Shown here: positions 1-8,247 of the stretch, in pieces
How positions within the stretch are numbered: the first letter of the stretch is position 1
Layout: the number at the start of each line of letters is the position of its first letter
Assembly: GCA_902766045.1 (NCBI GenBank)
Contig: CACXCA010000059.1
Span: forward strand, 1-42,641
Origin: an uncultured Bacteroidales bacterium
GTDB lineage: Bacteria; Bacteroidota; Bacteroidia; Bacteroidales; Paludibacteraceae
Length of the DNA: 42,641 bases
Reading direction: 5' to 3'
Notes under the pieces: generated by a model
Told to the model about the DNA's origin: nothing
The model's database searches: none
What the model saw: only the letters and a program-made list of their open reading frames with translations
Translations under genes and position numbers: made by a program

Positions 1-147
1 ATCGGCACGAATGATCTCGTTGTTTAATACTTTTACTTCTATTATGTCCCTGTCTAACAGCGCACTGAGAAGTATCTTACAAACTTTATTATTCTGCATC
101 ATGTATTTGAATACAGAATCGTAAATAGGATTGGCAATTTGTATCAT
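1..147 (-). CDS. Rpn-type PD-(D/E)XK nuclease/transposase-like protein, 3' end outside window
   Basis: The first 49 codons of a minus-strand gene that runs off the left edge of the window. It starts at the ATG complementary to 145-147 and reads MIQIANPIYDSVFKYMMQNN, then a stretch KVCKILLSALLDRDIIEVKV. This matches the N-terminus of Bacteroidales Rpn-family proteins (PDDEXK_2, 'recombination-promoting nuclease/putative transposase'), which open with the pattern NPIYDxVFKYMMxDN. The catalytic residues of the family lie further downstream and are not in the window, so activity cannot be judged. A TAnnTTTG -7 box lies 24 bp upstream. It is transcribed in the same direction as the upstream exopolysaccharide genes but has its own promoter. 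The family call rests on recognised N-terminal motifs only. Confidence 0.7.
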   Translation of the reverse strand, partial: MIQIANPIYDSVFKYMMQNNKVCKILLSALLDRDIIEVKVLNNEIIRAD

Positions 148-170
148 AGTTGTATTTTATAAATCGATTG

Positions 171-178
171 CAAAGATA
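171..178 (-). promoter_or_regulatory. Bacteroidales -7 box for the Rpn-type gene
   Basis: On the minus strand this reads TATCTTTG, an exact TAnnTTTG match, 24 bp before the ATG. No clear TTG element sits at the expected distance, so this is a half-supported promoter. Confidence 0.4.
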
Positions 179-253
179 TAAAATAATAGGCTAATAATGA
201 TAATAATTTTTGATTTTATTACTCTATCTTTGCTTTATTAAGGTTTCCTGTTT

Positions 254-1297
254 TTATGCATTGTAAAAGGAGGCATACCATTCAGCAAATTTGCGTAAGC
301 CTTCTCGTAAGGGTGTCTGGGGTTTGAACCCGAAGTCACGCTCCAGGTCGGATGTGTCGGCATAGGTTACGGGCACATCGCCTGCCTGCATAGGCACTAA
401 CTCTTTATGGGCTTCAAAATCATAATTGGGAGAGAGCACTTTGGCTCGGATAAGCTCCTCTTGTAGGATGGAGACAAAATCTAACAAGTTCTCAGGATGC
501 TGGTTGCCAATGTTATAGAGTTTATAGGGTGGAATGGGTAACCCATCCTCTCCTGTTCTCTTCTCTGGTGCGTGCTGCATCACCCGTACAATGCCTTCTA
601 TGATATCATCGATATAGGTGAAGTCGCGCATACATTTACCATAATTGAAGATCTGTATTTTTTCTCCTTTCTTAAGACGATTGGTGAACCCAAAGTAGGC
701 CATATCTGGGCGGCCTGCTGGACCATAGACAGTAAAGAAGCGTAGTCCCGTACAAGGGATATTGTAGAGCTTACTATAGGCGTGCGCCATCAGCTCATTG
801 CTTTTCTTTGTGGCAGCATAGAGAGATACAGGGTTATCTACCTTATCATTAGTGGAGTAGGGCACCTTCTGGTTTGATCCATAGACACTGGATGAGGAAG
901 CATATACAAGATGTTTCACGTCATGGTGTCGGCAGGCTTCAAGGATATTGAAGAAGCCCACCAGATTGCTCTCGATGTATGCGTCTGGATGGGTAATGCT
1001 ATAACGCACTCCTGCCTGTGCGGCAAGGTTGACAACAATGTCAGGACAGTACGTCTCGAAGACTTGGCTGATCAGTTCTTTGTCAGCTAAGTTTCCTTTA
1101 ATGAAATGATATTTGATGGCAGGATTGGAGGATTGTAATGTGTTGATTTGTTCTAAACGATATTCTTTCAACCGAACATCGTAGTACTCATTCATGTTGT
1201 CCAATCCTATAATAGTGCTGCCTAGTTTGTCCTTTATTAACTTTAATACAAGATTCGCTCCAATAAAACCTGCGGAGCCTGTAATTAAAATTGTCAT
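254..1297 (-). CDS. NAD-dependent epimerase, UDP-glucuronate 4-epimerase type
   Basis: A 347-residue extended short-chain dehydrogenase. It has the NAD-binding glycine motif GSAGFIG (residues 7-13), the NLAAQAGVRYS block (90-100) and the catalytic Tyr160-x3-Lys164 pair in SLYAATKK. Length and the blocks LDNMNEYYDVRLKEYRL and TGLRFFTVYGPAGRPDMA are typical of UDP-glucuronate 4-epimerases, which make UDP-galacturonate for surface polysaccharides. The protein is cytoplasmic. It is the last gene of the minus-strand export group, 119 bp after the wzc-like gene, which fits a role in supplying precursor for the exported polymer. The substrate is inferred from family resemblance; another UDP-hexose or hexuronate is possible. 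Confidence 0.88.
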   Translation of the reverse strand: MTILITGSAGFIGANLVLKLIKDKLGSTIIGLDNMNEYYDVRLKEYRLEQINTLQSSNPAIKYHFIKGNLADKELISQVFETYCPDIVVNLAAQAGVRYSITHPDAYIESNLVGFFNILEACRHHDVKHLVYASSSSVYGSNQKVPYSTNDKVDNPVSLYAATKKSNELMAHAYSKLYNIPCTGLRFFTVYGPAGRPDMAYFGFTNRLKKGEKIQIFNYGKCMRDFTYIDDIIEGIVRVMQHAPEKRTGEDGLPIPPYKLYNIGNQHPENLLDFVSILQEELIRAKVLSPNYDFEAHKELVPMQAGDVPVTYADTSDLERDFGFKPQTPLREGLRKFAEWYASFYNA

Positions 1298-1416
1298 TAT
1301 CAGTGCGTTTTAATTTTTTCTTCCCTCACCCCCTTAGTTGTTGCCCACGTTATGTTTGTAAGACAATCCTCCTTCTTTGTGGAGGACGATGACAATACGG
1401 ATGATGTTGAGTATGT

Positions 1417-3804
1417 CTATTTTCCATAATATCCATAACGACTTTTGTAATAGCCGTATTTATATCCATAATGTCCTACAGCTTCTGTTCCGTTTAGGGC
1501 AATAACCATATGGTTGAAATGATTTTCTGTATAGTAGCGTTCAATATCTGGAAGGATCTCTTTTTCGAGGAGATTAGCTCTGATGACAAAGAGGGTCATG
1601 TCGGCCCATGGCTTGACGATGTCGGCATCTGCCACAATCTCGACAGGAGGACAGTCAATAAAGATATAGTCATATTCTTTCCGTAGCTCTCCAATTAGTT
1701 TTTCGAGTTGCGGAGTGGCAAGGAGCTCTGCTGGATTTGGTGGCATAACACCTGTAGGCAGTACATCCAACGTTTGATGAATCAACAACTTATGATAGTC
1801 CTTCTCTTTGCCTCTTAGATAATCTACCACGCCTTGAGAGGCTGTGTGGGAGATAAAGGTTTTGGAGAGGGTGGATTTACGAAGATCCAGATCTAACGCA
1901 ATCACCTTCTTGCCCTTGATAGCAAAAGAGGTAGCGAGGTTGCTGGCGATAAAGGTCTTACCACTGTTGACATTGGCGGATGTCACCATGATGACAGTCG
2001 ATTGGTTCTTATCCGTCTGCATAAACTCGATGTTGGTACGTACCACACGAAAGGCTTCGTTGATCACATCTCGGTTGTGTTCCTTCACAACGATATCCAC
2101 AAAAGGGGTCTCCGTCTCTTTTTGTGGGAAGAGGGAGCGAAGGAACCCGAACTTCTTCTCTTTGATGACTAACGGAATCTCTCCGACGTAAGGGGCAGAA
2201 AGAACCTCCAAGTCTTTACGTCCTCTAATCTTTGTGTTCAAGGATTCTTTCAGGAAGATAATACCTAATGGCAGTATTAATCCTAGAAGTAAAGCTGCCA
2301 GTAAGATATGAAGTTTACGTGGTGCGCTAGGAATATCTTTGCCTCCAAACTCGGGTTCCATCACCATACGGGTATTGTATGGAATAAAGGCTTGTGAGAT
2401 TTCGTTCTCCTCCTTCTTCTGCAATAGGTAGAGGTAAAGTCCTTCCTTTACCTTCTGCTGACGCTCAGCAGTAAGCAGATGACCTGCCTGACGAGGGTTA
2501 GAACTGATGCGGGAGTTCAGTTGATCACGGTTTTTCTCAGCAGAAGCGATCTGCAGGTCGATCGAGGAAACATAGTTCTCCAAGGAACTGATGATAGCAC
2601 CACGCAGCTCTTTCAACTGTTGGTCTATATCTTTCACCATCAGGTTCTCCTCGCTACTGCTCTCCACCAATCGGCCTCGTTGCAACTGCAATTGGTTGTA
2701 GGTGGCCAACTGTGTCTGTATGGAGGTTTCCTTCAGTCCGACGTTGGCAGGCAAAAGCTTGTCCTGACTGTTTTTCAGGTAGTTCAGCAAGTATTTTGAC
2801 ACCATGGACTGGTTGTTGAGTTCCACGATCTGCCGTTCATTCTCGCCTGCCAATTGCAATGTATAGGCTGCACTGGCATGGATATCAGGAACCCGTTGCG
2901 AACTCTTATAGTTTGTGATGATATTATCGACGTTGGATAGATCCTCTTCAATCATACGCAACCGCTCATTGATAAAGTCGTTGGTGCTGAAAGTGATCTC
3001 ATTCTTATCCTTCATCCAGAACTCATTATAGATGTTGATGATGGTCTTCAGTTCATCTATGGTACGTTCTGAATTTAAATCATTAAAGGTTAAATCAATA
3101 ACGGTGGAGTTTTTATCGTGCAGCGATACTGTCAGTTTTTTTCTGAATTCTTCTACCGCCGCACTGCTCCCACTGTGAGAGATTTGAATAGGAAAATCAA
3201 ACTCTCCTGTGTAGTAATCATTTTTTTGAAAGACGATTTTTCCTAAAGGAGAAGCAATCGTATCACCGAAAGTTGCTACTAATTCGCCTTCTAACTCTTC
3301 TTTGTCCAGTATAAAATTGGATACAGCCAGCTTATTCCCTTCAATCGGAGTGATTTCGAGTCCGGCGGCACTATTTTTGTCCAAGTCGCAGAACGTGATG
3401 GAGCAGGGGAGGGTGGAACCATAGAGTAAGGTGCCACGGAAGAATCCTGGACGGATGTAGGTATTATCCAGATGGAGTCGATTGATCATCGCATAAATGA
3501 TGTCGGGTGATTGAAACATGATCACCTCGTTGGCAATGTTGACATTGCTTTGCACCAGACCAATATCAGAGAGGTTGAGAGCCACGCTTCCATCGATGGA
3601 TTGCCCATTTCGGTCTTCCTTAATCATGATGGAGGCTGTTCGCTGATAGACGGGCATGGTAACCAATAGGTAAGCTCCCGCCACAAATAAGCAGACCAAT
3701 ACTGATAAGAGAACCCATCTCCATTTGGAGATATATAAACTGAATAGATCAGTAATCTGTATAAAATCGTTTTCTTTTTCGTTGTGTCCGTTTGTTAGTT
3801 CCAT
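1417..3804 (-). CDS. Wzc-like polysaccharide co-polymerase / bacterial tyrosine kinase
   Basis: A 795-residue inner-membrane protein of the Wzz/Wzc family that controls chain length and export of capsule or exopolysaccharide. An N-terminal Wzz domain has a first membrane segment at about residues 28-50 (WRWVLLSVLVCLFVAGAYLL). A long periplasmic coiled-coil region follows, with a second membrane segment near 500-520. The cytoplasmic BY-kinase domain has the Walker A motif SANVNSGKTF (about residue 605), a Walker A' motif ALDLDLRKS, and a Walker B motif IFIDCPP. The C-terminus is tyrosine-rich (GYKYGYYKSRYGYYGK), the usual autophosphorylation cluster. It lies 23 bp after the wza-like gene and is probably co-transcribed with it. 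Fusion of the Wzz and kinase domains in one chain is normal outside Firmicutes. Confidence 0.93.
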   Translation of the reverse strand: MELTNGHNEKENDFIQITDLFSLYISKWRWVLLSVLVCLFVAGAYLLVTMPVYQRTASIMIKEDRNGQSIDGSVALNLSDIGLVQSNVNIANEVIMFQSPDIIYAMINRLHLDNTYIRPGFFRGTLLYGSTLPCSITFCDLDKNSAAGLEITPIEGNKLAVSNFILDKEELEGELVATFGDTIASPLGKIVFQKNDYYTGEFDFPIQISHSGSSAAVEEFRKKLTVSLHDKNSTVIDLTFNDLNSERTIDELKTIINIYNEFWMKDKNEITFSTNDFINERLRMIEEDLSNVDNIITNYKSSQRVPDIHASAAYTLQLAGENERQIVELNNQSMVSKYLLNYLKNSQDKLLPANVGLKETSIQTQLATYNQLQLQRGRLVESSSEENLMVKDIDQQLKELRGAIISSLENYVSSIDLQIASAEKNRDQLNSRISSNPRQAGHLLTAERQQKVKEGLYLYLLQKKEENEISQAFIPYNTRMVMEPEFGGKDIPSAPRKLHILLAALLLGLILPLGIIFLKESLNTKIRGRKDLEVLSAPYVGEIPLVIKEKKFGFLRSLFPQKETETPFVDIVVKEHNRDVINEAFRVVRTNIEFMQTDKNQSTVIMVTSANVNSGKTFIASNLATSFAIKGKKVIALDLDLRKSTLSKTFISHTASQGVVDYLRGKEKDYHKLLIHQTLDVLPTGVMPPNPAELLATPQLEKLIGELRKEYDYIFIDCPPVEIVADADIVKPWADMTLFVIRANLLEKEILPDIERYYTENHFNHMVIALNGTEAVGHYGYKYGYYKSRYGYYGK

Positions 3805-3827
3805 AAAAGACTATTGCGTATTATTTT

Positions 3828-4670
3828 TTATTTCTTTTTATTGTTTGTGATAAGGACTGCCACGGAGGTCAGAAAAGAAGAGACTGACACCCAGAAAGAG
3901 GCAGATTTTACAGTGTTCCCATTCACAGAAGATTCGCTCGCCTTCTTCCTGTTTGGAGAGACGTAGATCACATCACCTTGATGTACAAAGAAGGCAGGTG
4001 AGTTATAGAGATTCTGAGCTTGCGTGAAGTCCAGCTTATAGAACTCATCGTTCTCTCCCGTGTGACGAATAAGGGTGATGTTCTTACGGTCGCCATAGAC
4101 GGTCATATCACCAGCTACGCTGATGGCGTCGAAGATGGTGAAACGTTCACGATTGATTCTGTATCGTCCAGGTGTTTTCACTTCGCCCATGATTGAGATC
4201 CCCAGATTAGTGTATTCAACGGTAACGGTGGGGTCTTTAATTTGATTGCTGGCCACCAAGACATTTTTGATATGTTCGGAGAGCTCTTCACGTTTCAGTC
4301 CTGCCACATGAATCTTGCCAATAATTGGGAAGTTGATGTCACCATTAGAATCCACGGTATAACCAGTCACTTGCTGCGTATAGGAATACGAACTACCGAT
4401 GATCGAGTTGTTCATCGCTTCGCTACCACCGATACGGTTGGTATAATAAGGTTGGTTAAACATAGCAGCCACTTGAGGATCTCTGCAGCTGACGATGATC
4501 ATCATCTGATCATCCGGTTTGATGGTAAGTGCCTGTTCGTAAGCCACCTTCATTTTGGTGGAACTGTCAATATCCTGAATATATTTTATTTTCTTCAATG
4601 AACAAGAGGAGAATGCCAAAAGAAGCATTGTCCCAAAAAGAATGCGATAAAGAAATGTCTTTCCCATCAT
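3828..4670 (-). CDS. Wza-like outer-membrane polysaccharide export lipoprotein
   Basis: A 280-residue polysaccharide biosynthesis/export protein. A lipoprotein signal peptide ends in AFSSC, with Cys23 as the probable lipidated residue. A Poly_export domain follows (YxxALTIKPDDQMMIIVS), then SLBB-type domains around GYTVDSNGDINFPIIGKIHVAG and GEVKTPGRYRINRERFTIFDAIS. A hydrophobic stretch near the C-terminus (SASFWVSVSSFLTSVAVLI) is typical of the Bacteroidetes form, which is shorter than E. coli Wza. It is the first gene of the export operon and forms the outer-membrane exit for the polymer handled by the Wzc-like protein. A promoter lies about 80 bp upstream. Confidence 0.92.
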   Translation of the reverse strand: MMGKTFLYRILFGTMLLLAFSSCSLKKIKYIQDIDSSTKMKVAYEQALTIKPDDQMMIIVSCRDPQVAAMFNQPYYTNRIGGSEAMNNSIIGSSYSYTQQVTGYTVDSNGDINFPIIGKIHVAGLKREELSEHIKNVLVASNQIKDPTVTVEYTNLGISIMGEVKTPGRYRINRERFTIFDAISVAGDMTVYGDRKNITLIRHTGENDEFYKLDFTQAQNLYNSPAFFVHQGDVIYVSPNRKKASESSVNGNTVKSASFWVSVSSFLTSVAVLITNNKKK

Positions 4671-4748
4671 GATTGTACTAACTGATTATACCTCACCTGT
4701 TTATATAGCTTCGCCCTTGTTAGTAACACTACCAACAAAAGAATGTCG

Positions 4749-4779
4749 CAAATGTAAAATAATTTCTTTTTTTTACAAT
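4749..4779 (-). promoter_or_regulatory. promoter of the exopolysaccharide export operon
   Basis: On the minus strand the sequence reads ATTG, 19 nt, TACATTTG, which fits the Bacteroidales consensus TTTG-N19-TAnnTTTG with one mismatch. The -7 box lies about 79 bp upstream of the wza-like start. Confidence 0.6.
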
Positions 4780-4821
4780 ACAGGATTGAACAATTTTTAA
4801 TTATAAATTATTGATATTTAT

Positions 4822-4877
4822 TAAAAAATCAGTCGGGGCAAGAACAAAATATAAATATTCTGACCTCGACCCCGACT
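4822..4877 (-). terminator. rho-independent terminator after flavodoxin/DUF2023
   Basis: The minus strand shows AGTCGGGG (4870-4877), a long A/T-rich loop, CCCCGACT (4831-4838), then GATTTTTTAA. The eight-pair G/C stem followed by a T-run is a standard terminator. It lies just downstream of the DUF2023 stop codon. Confidence 0.7.
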
Positions 4878-4908
4878 ATAAAGAGATAAAAGAGAAAAAC
4901 CCTGTTTC

Positions 4909-5268
4909 TCACGAAGCATTTCTTTCCCGTAGGCGTTCACAGTAGCGTGTGCATTGAGCGCATACATCATAGCCTAACAAAGAGCCCAGCATAAAATCCT
5001 TTTCAGGAGATAACTGAGATAACGAGCCATTGATTAATACCTTAATCACATCAATACACTCTTGCTTGCCAAAAAATAAATTAATAGTGTTCTTTCCTGC
5101 AGGTAGGATCCAAAAAGGGATATTTTGCTCCTGGAGACGTTTCATGACGTAGTCACGATACTTCTCGCTCATAGTGTAAAGCACCATTTGCCGTACCCCT
5201 TTCTTAAACTCATACAGATGATTGGAAAACACTTTCAGTTCCAGTATATTTTCTCTTGACAATTCCAT
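4909..5268 (-). CDS. DUF2023 family protein, flavodoxin partner
   Basis: A 119-residue protein recognised as DUF2023, a short Bacteroidetes family usually encoded next to flavodoxin. Typical blocks are LYEFKKGVRQMVLYTM, the pattern IPFWILPAGKNTINLFFG, and a C-terminal cysteine cluster CAQCTRYC. There is no signal peptide or membrane segment, so it should be cytoplasmic. It lies 38 bp after the flavodoxin gene on the same strand and shares its terminator. The function of the family is unknown. The three closely spaced cysteines could be redox-active or bind metal, but that is inference. Confidence 0.88.
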   Translation of the reverse strand: MELSRENILELKVFSNHLYEFKKGVRQMVLYTMSEKYRDYVMKRLQEQNIPFWILPAGKNTINLFFGKQECIDVIKVLINGSLSQLSPEKDFMLGSLLGYDVCAQCTRYCERLRERNAS

Positions 5269-5306
5269 GTGGGCCTCCTTCTCTTTTGTTTTGAATAATT
5301 ATAATA

Positions 5307-5810
5307 TTATGTCAGTGAGGGCTTTATTTGTTCTATCCAAGCGTTGATACGATCCTCTGTTTTGAAATCCTCGTTCACCTCATCTAGCGCCAAACCGATG
5401 AACTGATCATCGTGAACCGCTACCGACGAAGAGAAATCATAGTCGGAGGTTGACACTGAACCAATGAATTGACATCCTTTATTCTGGATAGCGTCGTAGA
5501 TTAATCCCATAGCATCGCAGAAAGTATCTGAGAAAGAACTAGAATCACCACAACCGAAGAGGGCAACAATCTTACCTGACAAATCAATGTTCTTTAATTT
5601 ATTGATTCCATCATACCAGTCGTCTTGCAACTCTCCGCTACCCCAAGTAGAAGAACCTAACAAGAGAACATCATATTCAGATGCTTTGGCATCAATCTTA
5701 TCCGGTGTATTCACATCCGCAGAAGCGACACCCAGTTTCTCTGCAATCTTTTCTGCAATTCCTTCACAGACTCCAGTAGAAGAGCCATAGAATATTCCTA
5801 TTTTTTTCAT
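5307..5810 (-). CDS. fldA: flavodoxin, long-chain type
   Basis: A 167-residue flavodoxin, a small cytoplasmic FMN protein that carries one electron at low potential in place of ferredoxin. The FMN phosphate-binding loop is GSSTGVCEG (residues 9-17). The isoalloxazine-contacting loops appear as LLGSSTWGSGELQDDW and ALFGCGDSSSFSDTFCDAMG. The length and the insertion in the last strand are those of the long-chain class. It is the first gene of a two-gene unit with DUF2023. A -7 box 37 bp upstream suggests its own promoter. No iron-responsive site is evident. Confidence 0.95.
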   Translation of the reverse strand: MKKIGIFYGSSTGVCEGIAEKIAEKLGVASADVNTPDKIDAKASEYDVLLLGSSTWGSGELQDDWYDGINKLKNIDLSGKIVALFGCGDSSSFSDTFCDAMGLIYDAIQNKGCQFIGSVSTSDYDFSSSVAVHDDQFIGLALDEVNEDFKTEDRINAWIEQIKPSLT

Positions 5811-5846
5811 ATCAATAACTATTTAAAAATTAATTTATTCACGCTA

Positions 5847-5854
5847 CAAAATTA
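5847..5854 (-). promoter_or_regulatory. -7 box of the flavodoxin operon
   Basis: The minus strand reads TAATTTTG, an exact TAnnTTTG match, 37 bp before the flavodoxin ATG. No TTG element was found at the standard spacing. Confidence 0.45.
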
Positions 5855-6350
5855 GTCGCACGATAGCAAACACACCATCCTAATTAATGGTTAAAAGAGA
5901 GGGGAATCCCTCGCAAATTGGTTAGCTAAAAATGAGGAGGGAGAGAAGGGGGGATAACTAATATTAGGGAGGAAATGGGATTTCATACGGAGTGTATTAA
6001 ATCAAGATATTTGTAGATAGATTATATATATAAAACACAGATGTGTAATGTATTATAGCAAAAAATTACATTTCTGTTTAAATATTGTTGGATTTATATT
6101 GAAAATTCTAATTATAGTTAATTTCTGAAGAATTATAGTCTAATATAAGCAATAGGACTAAGAATAATAAGACATAAATGATATATAAAGAAAGATAAAA
6201 TATGTGTATAATATTGCATAAAAATACATTTTTGTATTTAAATAATAGATATTGTTATCCAATGAATATAAAAAATAATTTAAACAAATATTGAAAATCA
6301 GTAACTTAAAATAAGTTTATTATACAAACTAAAAAAAGTAGTAAAAATTA

Positions 6351-6381
6351 TTTGGTATTAATATAAATATTTTAATCTTTG
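6351..6381 (+). promoter_or_regulatory. promoter of the DUF2589 operon
   Basis: TTTG (6351-6354), exactly 19 nt, then AATCTTTG (6374-6381), one mismatch to TAnnTTTG. The predicted start lies near 6388, leaving an AT-rich leader of about 80 nt before the ATG at 6468. This is the only clear promoter seen upstream of the nine-gene cluster. Confidence 0.6.
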
Positions 6382-6467
6382 TAATGTTTTGATTAATGCT
6401 ATTAATAGTTTTAAGAACAAACACAAAAAATTCTTTTTTATTTATAATTTATTAACTTTTATTTTTT

Positions 6468-7337
6468 ATGGGAAATATTGGTTCAGGTGTAACAAGCAGT
6501 ACAGTATCTGCTTTGAACGGACTACCATTTGAAAACATTATTGGTGGTCCTCTTAATGCGTGTGTGTTAGCTCAAAAAGAAGCTGCATTAACAACAATTG
6601 ATTTTATTCAAAGTGTGGGGTTGACAGTAGATGAAACAGGTCGAACCGAGGCAATTTATGTACACTTCACGTTTGTTCAGAATGGAAGAAAGGTGAATAT
6701 TAGTGTTCCTTTGTTGACGATTGTGCCAATTCCATACATTGCAATCAACACAATTGACATTAATTTCAAAGCATCTATCAAGGGATCAGAAGCTACATCT
6801 GATTCTATTTCTGAGGAAGAAAACTATTCAAAGACGAAAAAAACCAACAAACGATTAGGTCTCATTCTTAATCGGAAAAAAACATCTATGACTTCAACAA
6901 TCTCAACTAAGAAAGATTCAAAATCAACAGCTGATTCTTCTTATAGTATTGAAGCAACTGTAGATGTAGCTGTACATGCTTCACAAGACTCAATGCCTGC
7001 TGGTATGGCTAAGATACTTGAAATGTTAGGTAGTGCTATTGATTTGTGTAGTCCAGAAGGTGAATTGTCCGTTAGTTCTAATACTGCTAAGAAAGACGAT
7101 GTAATAACAGTTACATACAAAGGCTCTGATGGTATTTATCATCCTGATGCCATTAAAATACCAGCTCCTATTACTGATATTAAGACAACAGCTGATGGTA
7201 TAGGAAAATATTTCACATTCCCAGATAATCTAGAAAGTCTTGAAATTACGTTAATAGAAGAAAAAATTAAGGAAACAAATCCTGATTGCTCCGCAAATGA
7301 AATCGGTTTGAAACAGGAGATTAAAAAAATTGCATAA
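6468..7337 (+). CDS. DUF2589-type protein, paralogue 1 with Ig-like C-terminal region
   Basis: A 289-residue protein without signal peptide. The DUF2589 core has three blocks. An amphipathic N-terminal segment (LPFENIIGGPLNACVLAQ, residues 19-36) comes first. A strand pair follows with NGRKVNISVPLLTIVPIPY (72-90). After a charged, Lys/Ser-rich linker (110-155) comes the block VDVAVHASQDSMPAGMAKIL (165-184). Residues 198-289 form an extra region with ITVTYKGSDGIYHPDAIKI that resembles the tails of paralogues 2 and 3. The DUF2589 family is recognised but has no known function. It is the first gene of the cluster, 13 bp before paralogue 2, which shares its layout almost position by position. A structural role in a hetero-oligomer is inference. 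Confidence 0.8.
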   Translation: MGNIGSGVTSSTVSALNGLPFENIIGGPLNACVLAQKEAALTTIDFIQSVGLTVDETGRTEAIYVHFTFVQNGRKVNISVPLLTIVPIPYIAINTIDINFKASIKGSEATSDSISEEENYSKTKKTNKRLGLILNRKKTSMTSTISTKKDSKSTADSSYSIEATVDVAVHASQDSMPAGMAKILEMLGSAIDLCSPEGELSVSSNTAKKDDVITVTYKGSDGIYHPDAIKIPAPITDIKTTADGIGKYFTFPDNLESLEITLIEEKIKETNPDCSANEIGLKQEIKKIA

Positions 7338-7350
7338 TCGCTAATTATCT

Positions 7351-8223
7351 ATGGCAAGTATAGACACGACAGCATCCACAGTCGCGACGAATGCGTTGCA
7401 ATCCATACCGTTTGGTTCTATCATTGGCGGACCTTTGTCGGCCTGTATAGAAGCACAGACGAATGCAGCGAAGACCACTTTAGATTATATCAAGGAAGTT
7501 GGTCTGACGTCGGATGAGGATGGCAATTCAAGGGCGGTCTATGTCAGCTTCGAATATCGTAAGAATGGACACAAAACGGTACTTAGCATACCTTTGCTGA
7601 CAATCGTTCCAATTCCATATTTTGCGATACGAGACATTGATATAGCATTTAAGGCAAGCATTTCGGCATCATCGTCGCTTTCCACAACGAAAAGCAACAG
7701 TCTCGAAGTGAGTGCCGGTATGAAGGCGAAAGCGGGCTTTAATGTTGGCATTGCTAAAGGAAGCATGGAAATGAGTGCCAGCGTTTCAAGCAAGAAGGAC
7801 TCAACGGCAACAAGAGATTCAAAGTATAGTGTGGAATATACAATGGACGTAGCTGTCAAGGCAGGTCAAGATGATATGCCAGCAGGAATGTCTAAAGTGT
7901 TGGAGATGCTAAGTGAATCCATTGACTCAATTGTTGCAACAGGCGAATTAACTGTTTCTTCTCAAAAAATCTCGTTAGCTGATGGAGGCGTTTATATTAC
8001 ATATAAAAATGTAGATGGATATTATGATCCATCATCGATTGAGATTTATAAGATAACAATGGAAACAGGCTCAACAGAAGAAAAACAGACATTGGTTAAT
8101 GAGGATCCTGAAACATGTAAATTGGTTCTTGACGAGACAGGTGTTGTATGTTTATTAAGAAAAGCAGGAAGTTACGCCGTTAAAGCCGGAGAGAGCTCTT
8201 ACTTAGTTACCGTTACCAATTAA
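7351..8223 (+). CDS. DUF2589-type protein, paralogue 2 with Ig-like C-terminal region
   Basis: A 290-residue cytoplasmic-type protein and the closest relative of paralogue 1. The motifs fall at the same residue numbers: IPFGSIIGGPLSACIEAQ (19-36), LSIPLLTIVPIPYFAI (78-93) and VAVKAGQDDMPAGMSKVLEM (167-186). The linker (104-150) is Ser/Ala-rich and weakly repetitive rather than Lys-rich, with an SSKKDST motif that recurs in paralogue 3. The C-terminal part (200-290) reads like a beta-sandwich: VYITYKNVDGYYDPSSIEI, and KAGSYAVKAGESSYLVTV at the end. The first half of the gene looks richer in G+C than the gene before it, which may reflect a separate origin. Function unknown. It lies 13 bp after paralogue 1 and 24 bp before paralogue 3. 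Confidence 0.82.
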   Translation: MASIDTTASTVATNALQSIPFGSIIGGPLSACIEAQTNAAKTTLDYIKEVGLTSDEDGNSRAVYVSFEYRKNGHKTVLSIPLLTIVPIPYFAIRDIDIAFKASISASSSLSTTKSNSLEVSAGMKAKAGFNVGIAKGSMEMSASVSSKKDSTATRDSKYSVEYTMDVAVKAGQDDMPAGMSKVLEMLSESIDSIVATGELTVSSQKISLADGGVYITYKNVDGYYDPSSIEIYKITMETGSTEEKQTLVNEDPETCKLVLDETGVVCLLRKAGSYAVKAGESSYLVTVTN

Positions 8224-8247
8224 TTAAACGTATAAACGTATATTAGT

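Larger units (their letters stand above)
5811..6467. other. 657-bp AT-rich intergenic region before the DUF2589 cluster
   Basis: This region separates two divergent units. It holds the flavodoxin -7 box at its left end, a purine-rich patch (about 5930-5955) and then a long, very AT-rich stretch with A- and T-tracts that ends in a good plus-strand promoter at 6351-6381. I found no open reading frame, tRNA or strong hairpin in it. Such length and AT bias upstream of an accessory operon would suit a bent or silenced regulatory region, but this is inference. Confidence 0.6.
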
